From Mariniflexile jejuense (GTDB lineage Bacteria; Bacteroidota; Bacteroidia; Flavobacteriales; Flavobacteriaceae): 64,000 bases of DNA. The position numbers were made by a program, and so were the translations under genes. How positions within the stretch are numbered: position 1 is the stretch's first letter; each line of letters begins with the position of its first letter. The DNA lies in the NCBI RefSeq assembly GCF_042675665.1, contig NZ_JBHTJI010000042.1, forward strand, positions 124,001-188,000, written 5' to 3'. Of this stretch, positions 26,901-34,887 are shown piece after piece. A model generated the notes under the pieces. It was given only the letters and a program-made list of their open reading frames with translations. It searched no databases and was not told the DNA's origin.

Positions 26901-27281
26901 TTAATATTCACTTGGAAGCATGAGTGTATTATTTACATAATACATCCGCAATTCATCCAATGGAAAATCGGTTACATTATAGCGGTGCGCTTCCAAAATG
27001 GTATCATTTCCATCACCATAAAATATGATAGCTTCACAACCTTTCTTTTGCTGTTCTGCTTCTGAAAGGCGTTTAAAGTCTATGGTAATAAAATAGCTTT
27101 TATCCATCAAACTTTTGGCTATCACTGATGCATCTGTTATCAACCATAAGCAGGACGCTTTTTCTGCTAAATAATGTATGCCTTCTGTAAAGCGTGTTTG
27201 TAATAATGGTACTTCAAAAAATTGTGTACTACCACAAAACTGTTGCAAGGTTTCTTGTAATGTTATAATTTTGTTGCTCAT
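26901..27281 (-). CDS. DUF6876-like protein of mobile elements
   Basis: This 126-residue soluble protein has the pattern of DUF6876 proteins: an N-terminal LQETLQQFCGSTQFFEVPLL, then FTEGIHYLAEKASCLWLITD and the C-terminal half-motif DFPLDELRMYYVNNTLMLPS. Proteins of this type are recurrent on Bacteroidota conjugative elements; their function is not known. It lies 72 bp downstream of ssb with a hairpin (27312-27342) between, and shares a transcript with the 65-residue gene. Confidence 0.7.
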   Translation of the reverse strand: MSNKIITLQETLQQFCGSTQFFEVPLLQTRFTEGIHYLAEKASCLWLITDASVIAKSLMDKSYFITIDFKRLSEAEQQKKGCEAIIFYGDGNDTILEAHRYNVTDFPLDELRMYYVNNTLMLPSEY

Positions 27282-27311
27282 TATTTCTTTTTTTTAGGAT
27301 TTAAGAAAGAT

Positions 27312-27342
27312 AGAGGGTGTAAGGTAAAAGGGTACACCCTCT
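27312..27342. terminator. Hairpin after ssb, possible weak terminator
   Basis: A perfect 10-bp stem pairs AGAGGGTGTA (27312-27321) with TACACCCTCT (27333-27342). The sequence after it on the minus strand is only moderately T-rich (ATCTTTCTT). On the + strand TTATTTTT follows, but no + strand gene needs it. It could attenuate transcription between ssb and the DUF6876-like gene. Confidence 0.5.
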
Positions 27343-27353
27343 TTATTTTTCAT

Positions 27354-27710
27354 TTAGTCATGTGAGGTGTCCTCATCTTTAGTTCCTAGTAGCAGAATTT
27401 CATTAGCTACCACTTCGGTTACATAGCGTTTTGCTCCGTCTTTATCTTCGTAGCTTCTTGAGGTTAATTTACCTTCAAGTGCCACTTCTTTTCCTTTGCC
27501 CACATATTTTTCTATAATGTCAGCAATCTTGCCCCAAGCTACGATGTTGTGCCATTGGGTATCTTGTTCTTTTTCGCCTTTTGAGTTTTTGTAAAACGCA
27601 TTGGTAGCGATTGAAAATTTAGCGATTCTTTTACCGCTTTCTAGGGTCGTGATTTCTGGCGTGTTTCCTACGTTGCCAATTAACTGTACTTTGTTTTTAA
27701 GTGTACTCAT
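27354..27710 (-). CDS. ssb: Single-stranded DNA-binding protein (element-encoded)
   Basis: This 118-residue OB-fold SSB reads MSTLKNKVQLIGNVGNTPEI.., KRIAKFSIATNAFYKNSKGE, TQWHNIVAWGKIADIIEKYV and KGKEVALEGKLTSRSYEDKD. The C-terminus ends in DEDTSHD and lacks the usual DDDIPF-type tip. Its docking of chromosomal partners may therefore be weak or absent. Element SSBs protect the transferred strand or help element replication. It is downstream of a structured 660-bp gap and a tiny lysine-rich ORF. Confidence 0.93.
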   Translation of the reverse strand: MSTLKNKVQLIGNVGNTPEITTLESGKRIAKFSIATNAFYKNSKGEKEQDTQWHNIVAWGKIADIIEKYVGKGKEVALEGKLTSRSYEDKDGAKRYVTEVVANEILLLGTKDEDTSHD

Positions 27711-27752
27711 AATTTTAAAATTTAAAGATTAATATGAACCTGTCTGAACCTT

Positions 27753-27860
27753 TCAGAAAGGCTTTGTTATTGATTTACTTATTATATCCAGAGCGTTTTC
27801 CTTCTTTGTTTTTTTTAATTTGTGTTTCGCTTCCTTTTTGGTGTTTTTGTATGATTTCAT
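27753..27860 (-). CDS. Possible tiny lysine-rich protein (35 residues)
   Basis: The ORF begins MKSYKNTKKEAKHKLKKTKK and continues ENALDIISKSITKPF before TGA. Thirteen of 35 residues are lysine. It starts after an AAATCTT leader and ends 42 bp before the ssb start, on the same strand. Very short basic ORFs next to ssb or partition genes could bind nucleic acid. The compositional bias could also be a by-product of A-rich sequence. Support is the clean ATG-to-stop frame only. Confidence 0.3.
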   Translation of the reverse strand: MKSYKNTKKEAKHKLKKTKKENALDIISKSITKPF

Positions 27861-27932
27861 AAGATTTATTTTAGATTTACTTCCCATAGAGCCGACGCTG
27901 TTACCTTCTTTTGTTGCTTAGTGCTTTTCAAT

Positions 27933-28272
27933 ATTCAGTTTTGTGAAGCCATATAAAAAGTGCGAAGCATGAGCCTGGTTATGCTGGCCTTCAAAACTGA
28001 ATGTTGTTATTTTGCTATCAAAAAAAGGTATGGCGGTGTTGGCTTACGGATGTGAGTCTAAATCTGTTGTGAAATACCAAAACATGGGAAGTGGAACACG
28101 ATAACTAATACTCTTTTGTTTTTTTAGCGGACTTAATTCACGCTTTTTACTTGGAGTGAAGTGGTCCTTTCCTGCTAAGCGGAAAGGTTAGCGAAAAAAA
28201 GAGTCAAAAGTGGGGATTGTGTCCAAGATATTTTAATGAAGCGCTTTTCCCGAAATGGCGCTTTTCGCGCCA
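27933..28272. other. Structured non-coding region with three hairpins (possible replication/transfer origin)
   Basis: Three perfect inverted repeats occur in 340 bp without coding sequence. ATTCAGTTTTG (27933-27943) pairs with CAAAACTGAAT (27992-28002) and encloses AGCAT/ATGCT (27966-27970, 27981-27985). CCTTTCC (28166-28172) pairs with GGAAAGG (28181-28187). TGGCGC-TTTTC-GCGCCA spans 28256-28272. The region lies between an unknown 181-residue protein gene and ssb, inside the maintenance block. Confidence 0.5.
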
Positions 28273-28372
28273 AGCAGGGGAATGTGCTGCAATGGGTTTA
28301 ATTCCTAATTATCCAAAGAATCGTAAAGTATTTTAAAACCATTTTTTTGTCTATATCTTATGATATTTATGT

Positions 28373-28918
28373 TTAAAATAGTTTCTCTTGAATTTCTAGA
28401 ATGTCTTCAGATTTTGAAACTGTAGTTGTTTTATAAGTATGTTTTAATGCTTTTCTGCGCTTATCATAAATCCATTTTCTAAGGGTATTTAAAAGCCCTT
28501 TTTCATACTCAGAAAGGTCTTTAGGAGCGATTTCAACCATGGCTTTCAATTGTGACTTCTTTTTAAACTGAAGGGCATATTGGAGCCCTAACCAGGTGTA
28601 GATATTGACCCACGCCATGGGCATGGGTGCTTCAAATGTTCTGGGCATCATATAGACTAAAGTTTCTGTAAGTGATGCGGTTTTCTCTTGTGTTATTGTA
28701 CATAGAAGTCTTGCCATTTTTATATTGCCTAATAGCTCCAGTGGTATGGCGTCTTGCCATGCGGATTTAAAAACGATGATAGGACTTGCCAAACAATCCA
28801 TAATATCGAAAACAAAATCGCTTGTTTGTTTTTTAGCTGGTTTTACTTCTTTTTCAATTGCTTTTACTGATTCACATTCGAAACCAAAATCAAGCTGTAC
28901 TACTTTTAAATTTTCCAT
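28373..28918 (-). CDS. Hypothetical 181-residue protein of mobile elements
   Basis: This is a soluble protein without signal peptide. The N-terminal 35 residues look like a linker (KEVKPAKKQTSDFVFDIM). A helical body follows with WQDAIPLELLGNIKMARLLC and AWVNIYTWLGLQYALQFKKK, then a very basic tail (KWIYDKRRKALKHTYKTT). It lies 72 bp downstream of the ParB-like gene with a terminator between, so it has its own promoter. I do not recognise a catalytic motif; a replication or partition role is suggested only by position. Confidence 0.65.
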   Translation of the reverse strand: MENLKVVQLDFGFECESVKAIEKEVKPAKKQTSDFVFDIMDCLASPIIVFKSAWQDAIPLELLGNIKMARLLCTITQEKTASLTETLVYMMPRTFEAPMPMAWVNIYTWLGLQYALQFKKKSQLKAMVEIAPKDLSEYEKGLLNTLRKWIYDKRRKALKHTYKTTTVSKSEDILEIQEKLF

Positions 28919-28948
28919 GATTACTATTTTTTATATTTAACACTAATT

Positions 28949-28987
28949 AAAAAAGCCACTAATTATCAAATGGACAATTAGTGGCTT
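28949..28987 (-). terminator. Intrinsic terminator of the ParB-like gene (minus strand)
   Basis: A perfect 12-bp stem, AAGCCACTAATT (28953-28964) with AATTAGTGGCTT (28976-28987), has an 11-nt loop and a T-run following on the minus strand. It starts directly after the stop codon at 28991, and it isolates the gene from the 181-residue protein gene. Confidence 0.85.
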
Positions 28988-28990
28988 CAA

Positions 28991-30559
28991 TTATGACTTC
29001 ACCGCGTTTTTGAGTTTTACAATCCGTTCTTTCTGACGGCTTAATCGCTTATCGGCAATGGCCTTTTGTTCTGTCTCAAAATCAACAATTGGAATACTTC
29101 CGAAACTTTCGGCCAGACTTCGTAGTGCCATTGCTTCGCTATGAATTGGTAACGATGATTTAAAGGCATCAAAACCTACATTGTTAATGATAATGGCCAT
29201 GTCATTTTTGGTCAACTCCATAAGCCGTTTCAGCAGTCCAGAACCACCCTCTGCTTCATATTTGTCTATCTCTAACAGCTCGCCATAGTGTTTCTTTTTT
29301 GGCCAACCTAGGGCATTCCATAGTATTAGTCTGCCTACTTTTTCTGTGGCATCACAATAGGTGTGTTTTCCAAGTACTGATAATTCCTCGGTCTCACTCA
29401 TGGTTTCAATAATGCGCTTATGCACTTTTTCTGCATCCAGTTCCAGCATACGTTTTGCTCTGACATTGATTTTTTCAATTTGAACGTTAACACATGCTTG
29501 GCTTTTGGGATCTAACAGGGCTTCTTCCTGCTTTTTGGTCAATTTGATTGCTGCATAGTGTCCTCGATCATAGCCATTAAGCCAAAACCCCTGGATTTTA
29601 CGTTTCCGTTTATCTTCACCATGAAACGTCTCAAAATCATCATAATTTACCAATACTTTGATATCAAGTTTTTTTAGTTTTTCTGACAGTTCCTCATCCA
29701 TATCTTGATGTTTGGACCTTATTAAATAAATGGACTCGTCTGTATTGATGATACGGTCTATCTCACTTTGTATATGCTTTTCTGTTTTACTCCCAAAACA
29801 TAGATGATCGAAACACCTATCGTCTTCCTTGACATCGGGAAACAAGGAACAGTTTGCTCCGGAACGTTTCGGACAATCGATACAGGCGCCTGCTTTCTTT
29901 ATCAGATTTTCGTCAATTGGATTAAAAACCGCTTTTGATAACAGTGCCGTAATGTTTGAATCGATATAGCTTTGCAGTTGTTTGGCTGATTTGATCTCAC
30001 CACTCCAATCACTGGCATTTGCAGCTACTTCTTTTTGATATTTTTTATCCAATCGCGCAATGATTAATGCCTTTGATAAATTAATATCACCTCTAAAGAA
30101 CAGCTTTTTCCATTCAGCATTTAAATTATTCAAACTGAGCCTTTGCAGAATGAACTTCTCAGACTTGGCTATTTTGATGGCTATATCTTCAATACGAAAA
30201 TGCCCTTTGTCAATCATCAGTCTAAAGGTTTCTGCTTCACGCAAGGGATGGACATCCTCTCTTTCTAAATTCTCAATAATTTGGGCTTCTAAGGCTTCTT
30301 GGTCATTCAATTTTTTGATTTGTACGGGTACGGACTCTAGATTAATTAATGAACAAGCCCTAAGTCTTCTTTCGCCACAGACCAGTTCATACCCTTTCGC
30401 TGTTGGTCTTACCAATAATGGTTGAAGCAGTCCATTTTCCTTGATGCTTTCTGAAAGTTCTTGGATAGATTGTTCGTTAAAATCGCTTCTTGGATTGGTT
30501 TTACTTGTTGAAATCTCAACCAGATTGACTTCTTTTAAATGTTCGGTGATTGTTTCCAT
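28991..30559 (-). CDS. ParB/RepB/Spo0J-family nuclease-like partition protein of the element
   Basis: Length is about 522 residues from the ATG at 30559 (METITEHLKEVNLVEI). A TTG eight codons further upstream at 30583 is a weaker alternative. The ParB N-terminal domain includes LSESIKENGLLQPLLVRP and the CTP-binding signature GYELVCGERRLRAC, then IIENLEREDVHPLREAETF. An HTH-like DIAIKIAKSEKFILQRLSL follows. The middle has a cysteine cluster (CIDCPKRSGANCSLFPD, then CFDHLCFG) that may bind zinc. It is much longer than chromosomal ParB and has no ParA beside it, as usual for ParB-like proteins on Bacteroidota conjugative elements. Stable maintenance or transfer control is inferred. Confidence 0.88.
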   Translation of the reverse strand: METITEHLKEVNLVEISTSKTNPRSDFNEQSIQELSESIKENGLLQPLLVRPTAKGYELVCGERRLRACSLINLESVPVQIKKLNDQEALEAQIIENLEREDVHPLREAETFRLMIDKGHFRIEDIAIKIAKSEKFILQRLSLNNLNAEWKKLFFRGDINLSKALIIARLDKKYQKEVAANASDWSGEIKSAKQLQSYIDSNITALLSKAVFNPIDENLIKKAGACIDCPKRSGANCSLFPDVKEDDRCFDHLCFGSKTEKHIQSEIDRIINTDESIYLIRSKHQDMDEELSEKLKKLDIKVLVNYDDFETFHGEDKRKRKIQGFWLNGYDRGHYAAIKLTKKQEEALLDPKSQACVNVQIEKINVRAKRMLELDAEKVHKRIIETMSETEELSVLGKHTYCDATEKVGRLILWNALGWPKKKHYGELLEIDKYEAEGGSGLLKRLMELTKNDMAIIINNVGFDAFKSSLPIHSEAMALRSLAESFGSIPIVDFETEQKAIADKRLSRQKERIVKLKNAVKS

Positions 30560-30923
30560 AATTTTATAGTTTTGATTAAACAATATCTAAGGGTTAACCA
30601 AACGGAAGACAAAATTTTGGAGTGGAAAGGAAACGGAATAAATAGTGAGGAACGAACGGCTTTATGCCGTCCCTTTGCCGAGAAATAGTTTGCGAGTTTA
30701 TATTTCGGGGATATTGTATATAATAAATAAATTATTATTTAAAATTTCTATAAGGTATAGTAGCCTAACAATCCCATTTGGATTATTAATATTGACCTCA
30801 TAAAGATTTTTAAATTTTTTAATACTATAATAATTAATATAAATGCAATTTAACTAGCATTTTCTTATAAATTCCATTACCCTTTTAACCAAAATTTATA
30901 CCCTTGTCCTTTTTACATAATGA
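30560..30923. other. Gene-free stretch at the probable right end of the island
   Basis: No ORF was found. A small hairpin ACGGC-TTTAT-GCCGT lies near 30646-30670, and AATCC-CATTT-GGATT near 30763-30785. From about 30,720 the sequence becomes very AT-rich, like the PUL to the right. No tRNA end, integrase or direct repeat matching the left end was recognised, so the exact boundary is unknown. Confidence 0.4.
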
Positions 30924-32210
30924 TTACTCAATCATCTTTTGTACTTTTTTAGATAATGTTATTTTTCCCTTTGAAAAAAAAGATTCGTGGTATTCGTCCA
31001 TTCTTTTTAAGTCATATTCATAGTTCACCATAATACCTAATGAAGATTTCATGCCATTATCGGAGGTATCTCCATTCCAAAAAATATCGTTAATAAAAGC
31101 ACCATTTCCTAAATGAAAACTTGCTACTTTATTAATGGGCCTATCTTTTATTTTTACCTTTATTAAATAAATGGCACATAATTTTAAGATGACATTTTTT
31201 GTTTTTGCATTTAATTTTGATAAATCAAAGGTGTTATCAAATATTATAAAAATTGATTTTATTTCAGTTTCAGAAATGTAACCTACTATATTTTTTCCTT
31301 TATTTTCTAACAACCATTTAACAAAACCTGGTACAGGAGATAGCGTATAAAACTTTTTAATATTTGGTTTATCCACTAAAATTTTTTGAACAACACGTTT
31401 AATTAAAAAATTACCAAGTGATATTCTGGACAATCCAACCAAACAATTGTTTATGGAATAAAACATACAGGAATCAAATTCTGATAAATTGGATTTTGTA
31501 TTTCTATTAATTATTTCTTGAATAGATTTTCCAATACCTTTTGTATAAGCAACTTCTACAAAAATTATTGGCTCAATTTTTATGGCAGGATGAAAATAAG
31601 CATAAAACTCTTTATGGTTTTGTAATCTTTTCTTTATTTCAGATAAATCTTTAATATAGTGAACCTTTTCGTTGGCTATAAATTTTTCTAGAATACTTGC
31701 TTCAGTACTCCAATTTATTTTTCTAAGTTTAAGAAAACCTGGGTTAAACCATGACCTAAATAAGTGTATCAAATCATTGTCTAATTCTTTAAGTTCAGGG
31801 AAGTCGTTAATTAAAGGTAACAAATCACCTCTCATAAAAACTAATACTTCACTGCCACCAATAGCCATATTCATTCTCCTAAATAACTCTTGACGCTTTC
31901 CTTCAATACTTACAGAAAGGTTATTTAAATTTTTAAGATTACTGTTTTCTAAAAAGAGTTCTGCATCTCTGCGTATATCCGAAATGTTTGAAGTAAATCT
32001 TTTATTGACATCTAAGAAATAAGACAATTTCTCTGCTTCATTTAACTTTTGATATTCATCTAATATTCTTGTGGCTAAAGATATTCCTGATGTTCTACCT
32101 TTATACGAAACTAATTCTTCACATAGCTTAAGTATATAATCTATTTTATTAAAAACATGATTGGGATTGATTAAATCTTTATTTCTAGAAATAGGGTTAA
32201 TATTTTGCAT
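30924..32210 (-). CDS. Malonyl-CoA decarboxylase
   Basis: This 428-residue enzyme converts malonyl-CoA to acetyl-CoA and CO2. The N-terminal half is the helical MCD domain. The catalytic acetyltransferase-like half has all family blocks: LFRSWFNPGFLKLRKINWST, EKVHYIKDLSEIKKRL, FYAYFHPAIKIEPIIFVEVA, SCMFYSINNCLVGLSRISLG and FYTLSPVPGFVKWLLE. No organelle or secretion signal is present, so it is cytoplasmic. It is the last gene of the malonate operon, after the two-subunit carrier and the ligase. Its product feeds the TCA cycle or lipid synthesis. Confidence 0.9.
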   Translation of the reverse strand: MQNINPISRNKDLINPNHVFNKIDYILKLCEELVSYKGRTSGISLATRILDEYQKLNEAEKLSYFLDVNKRFTSNISDIRRDAELFLENSNLKNLNNLSVSIEGKRQELFRRMNMAIGGSEVLVFMRGDLLPLINDFPELKELDNDLIHLFRSWFNPGFLKLRKINWSTEASILEKFIANEKVHYIKDLSEIKKRLQNHKEFYAYFHPAIKIEPIIFVEVAYTKGIGKSIQEIINRNTKSNLSEFDSCMFYSINNCLVGLSRISLGNFLIKRVVQKILVDKPNIKKFYTLSPVPGFVKWLLENKGKNIVGYISETEIKSIFIIFDNTFDLSKLNAKTKNVILKLCAIYLIKVKIKDRPINKVASFHLGNGAFINDIFWNGDTSDNGMKSSLGIMVNYEYDLKRMDEYHESFFSKGKITLSKKVQKMIE

Positions 32211-32220
32211 TGATTCTAAT

Positions 32221-32970
32221 TCATTTTAAAAAATAATCTATTATTAAATAAAAAAAAGACGGACACAATAAGCAGCCTAAACCCGTATAAAAAGTAGCTG
32301 CCATAGCTCCGTAAGGAACTAACTTAACATCTGTAGCTGCTAATCCTGCTGCTACACCACTAGTAGTACCCATTAAACCTCCAAAAACAATGGCACTATG
32401 TGGATTGTTTAATCCTATTCCTTTAGCTAGTAATGGTGTCATTATAGTTACGAAAATTGTTTTAACTACACCTGTTGCAATACTAATAGCAATAACTTCT
32501 GAAGTTGCACCTAAAGCATAACCTGTTATAGGACCGACAATGTAAGTACAAGCACCTGCACCTATGGTTGTTATGCTAACTATATCTGTATATCCAAAAA
32601 GAAAAGAAAGTAACGCGCCGACAGAAAAGGAAAATGACACTCCTACAATTAATGAAATAGAACCTGCAAAACCTGCTGCTTTAATTTTAGCAATGTCTGC
32701 ATTCATTGCAGTTGCAACTACAGCAAAATCTCGAAACATTGAGCCACCTAATAAACTGAGTCCAGCAAAAACTTTAACATTACCTAATCCGTTTTTACTA
32801 CCAAAAAAGGCTAAGCCTAATGCTATAATTATGGCTATAGCAACGCTTGGTATATAATTTTTTAAAATATGTTTGGATATCCAAAACGAAAACAACATTA
32901 AAAAACCAACACATAAAAAAGCAAAAATTAAACCATTTTTATCTATAATATTTTCTAAAATTTCTAACAT
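32221..32970 (-). CDS. madM: Malonate:Na+ carrier subunit MadM-like
   Basis: This 249-residue integral membrane protein has about seven to eight hydrophobic segments. These include GLIFAFLCVGFLMLFSFWIS at the N-terminus and a glycine-rich GGLMGTTSGVAAGLAATDVK. Length and pattern fit MadM, the larger subunit of the MadLM malonate/sodium symporter described in Malonomonas. The neighbours MadL, malonyl-CoA ligase and malonyl-CoA decarboxylase make the assignment strong. It imports malonate across the inner membrane. It begins 6 bp after MadL, so the two subunits are co-translated. Confidence 0.87.
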   Translation of the reverse strand: MLEILENIIDKNGLIFAFLCVGFLMLFSFWISKHILKNYIPSVAIAIIIALGLAFFGSKNGLGNVKVFAGLSLLGGSMFRDFAVVATAMNADIAKIKAAGFAGSISLIVGVSFSFSVGALLSFLFGYTDIVSITTIGAGACTYIVGPITGYALGATSEVIAISIATGVVKTIFVTIMTPLLAKGIGLNNPHSAIVFGGLMGTTSGVAAGLAATDVKLVPYGAMAATFYTGLGCLLCPSFFYLIIDYFLK

Positions 32971-32976
32971 TACTTT

Positions 32977-33351
32977 CTAAAGTTTTATTGGTTCTTTTTT
33001 ATTACCTATTTTTGATATTATTGGTACAAATAAAAAAATTAAAAGAACCACTACTATACCAACTAAAAGAGCAATCCATCCACCAGCCCAAGCTGCCTTC
33101 ACATTTTGTGTTGCTGACATTGCTATTACAATTGGGATATACATGGTACCCCAAAACAATATGCCTCTTCTAGTTTCTTTTTTAAGTAATCCTTTTTTCT
33201 TCATAAAAGAATTAATAGTAATAAGATAGATCATAGCAAAACCAACACCCCCTATATCACCTTCAATATTTATAAACATCCCTAAAGCATAACCAGTAAA
33301 CTTACCTATCAAAAAACAACCTGCTAATAAAGCAACACCGTATATTTTCAT
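32977..33351 (-). CDS. madL: Malonate:Na+ carrier subunit MadL-like
   Basis: This is a small membrane protein of about 124 residues with four hydrophobic segments. It begins MKIYGVALLAGCFLIGKFTG and includes GGVGFAMIYLITINSFMKKK and WAGGWIALLVGIVVVLLIFL. I choose the ATG at 33351, directly after the ligase stop (TAATATG), rather than the ATG at 33369 inside the ligase gene. MadL is the small partner of MadM in sodium-driven malonate uptake. Confidence 0.85.
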   Translation of the reverse strand: MKIYGVALLAGCFLIGKFTGYALGMFINIEGDIGGVGFAMIYLITINSFMKKKGLLKKETRRGILFWGTMYIPIVIAMSATQNVKAAWAGGWIALLVGIVVVLLIFLFVPIISKIGNKKEPIKL

Positions 33352-33352
33352 A

Positions 33353-34843
33353 TTACAGAATATTGACACTAAATAATTTTTTTAGCTCATTTTTGGTAAC
33401 CTTTCCCATAGTGTTGCGAGGTAAGTCCGTCTGTATAATATATTTTTTAGGAATTTTATAACCTGGCAACTTTTCTATAAGCCAGCTTTTAAGATTATCA
33501 ATAGAAATTTCTTTAGTATTTAACACTAAACTAACTCCAATAATTTCGCCCCATTCTTCATCTGGAATACCTATTACCGCACAATCTTTAATATTAACAT
33601 GTTGCCTAAGCACTTCTTCTATTTCTAAGGCCGAAATTTTATATCCACCAGACTTAATTATATCTACAGAATTTCTCCCTAAAATTTTATAGCTCCCATT
33701 ATTTAAAACAGCAATATCTCCAGTTTTAAACCAACCGTCTAGTGTAAATGCTTCTTTGGTAGCTTCTGGTTTATTCCAATATTCATTAAAAACATTTTCA
33801 CCCTTTACTTGTATTTCACCAGGCTCACCTACCTTAACTAAATTATTATTTTCATCAACTAATCGCACTGATACATTTCCTAGTGGTTGGCCTATAAAAC
33901 CTGGTCTTCTCTTACCATTATATGGATTACTTATTGCCATACCCATCTCTGTCATTCCATAGCGTTCCAAAAGAACATGATTACTTATTTTTTCCCATTG
34001 TTCATGTAGACTTAAAGGTAATGCGGCAGATCCGGATACCATTAATCTGAATTTTTTTAAAATTAAAAATATTTCTTCTTGTTCTGTTTTTTTCAAATCG
34101 TTCCAATAAGCTATTAACTTAAAATATATAGTTGGAACTGCCATAAAAACGTTTATCTCTTGCTTTTTAAACAATTTAAATATTTCTTCAGGATTGAATT
34201 TAGGCAAAAACTCACAGCAAGCACCACTCCAAAGTGCACAACTAAGAACATTTATAATACCGTGTACATGGTGCATAGGTAAAACATTCAAAATGTGGTC
34301 AGATTGATTCCATCCCCAAAAACTTATTAAGCTTGATATTTGTGCTTCAATATTTTTGTGTGTTGAAACAACTCCTTTAGGTAATCCAGTTGTACCACTA
34401 GTATAAATTATCATGGCGCGTCTTTTAATATCAACTTCAGGCAATAAGCCAAAAATATTACTAAAAGACTCCGCTCTAATAAATCGAATATTGGTATTAT
34501 TAAATAATGGTTCAATTAAATCCTTGTATTCTTTACTGTAAATTAAAATAGAGGCGTCCGTATCTTCCAATACATATTTAATAGATTCTAACGGATGTTT
34601 AATACATAAGGGAACTGCGATACCACCAGCTCTCCAAATACCCCATTGTATGGTTACATATTGAAAACTTGGATTTACTAAAAATGTTATTCTTTGTTCA
34701 TTTAAATCTCTTTTTCCTGCTAATAATTCAACTGCAATGGATTCTGATTTGTTTAAAAGCGTTTTATATGTATAACTATAACCTTCACTTTTAACTGCAA
34801 TTCTATTCTTATTATTATAAGCTCTTTCAATAAGTTTTATCAT
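33353..34843 (-). CDS. matB: Malonyl-CoA synthetase (MatB-like AMP-forming ligase)
   Basis: This 496-residue ANL-family acyl-CoA ligase has the adenylate signature MIIYTSGTTGLPKGVVSTHK at about residue 143-162. Also present are LLERYGMTEMGMA, EPGEIQVKGENVFNEYWNKP, GWFKTGDIAVL and the hinge/lysine region PRNTMGKVTKNELKK near the C-terminus. Substrate is not readable from these motifs. The neighbouring malonate carrier and malonyl-CoA decarboxylase identify it as malonate-activating (MatB type). It would turn imported malonate plus CoA and ATP into malonyl-CoA in the cytoplasm. It lies 44 bp downstream of the PIG-L/PA14 gene, close enough for one transcript. Confidence 0.88.
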   Translation of the reverse strand: MIKLIERAYNNKNRIAVKSEGYSYTYKTLLNKSESIAVELLAGKRDLNEQRITFLVNPSFQYVTIQWGIWRAGGIAVPLCIKHPLESIKYVLEDTDASILIYSKEYKDLIEPLFNNTNIRFIRAESFSNIFGLLPEVDIKRRAMIIYTSGTTGLPKGVVSTHKNIEAQISSLISFWGWNQSDHILNVLPMHHVHGIINVLSCALWSGACCEFLPKFNPEEIFKLFKKQEINVFMAVPTIYFKLIAYWNDLKKTEQEEIFLILKKFRLMVSGSAALPLSLHEQWEKISNHVLLERYGMTEMGMAISNPYNGKRRPGFIGQPLGNVSVRLVDENNNLVKVGEPGEIQVKGENVFNEYWNKPEATKEAFTLDGWFKTGDIAVLNNGSYKILGRNSVDIIKSGGYKISALEIEEVLRQHVNIKDCAVIGIPDEEWGEIIGVSLVLNTKEISIDNLKSWLIEKLPGYKIPKKYIIQTDLPRNTMGKVTKNELKKLFSVNIL

Positions 34844-34887
34844 ATAATATCTTAATTATTCTACAGTTATTAATATTTATTGTTTAT

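Noticed and set aside
30560..30583. TTG start giving eight extra residues for the ParB-like protein
   Set aside because: An ATG at 30559 with an A-rich leader gives a family-like N-terminus.
33352..33369. Upstream ATG for MadL inside the ligase gene
   Set aside because: The ATG at 33351 directly after the ligase stop gives a typical membrane-protein start without overlap.
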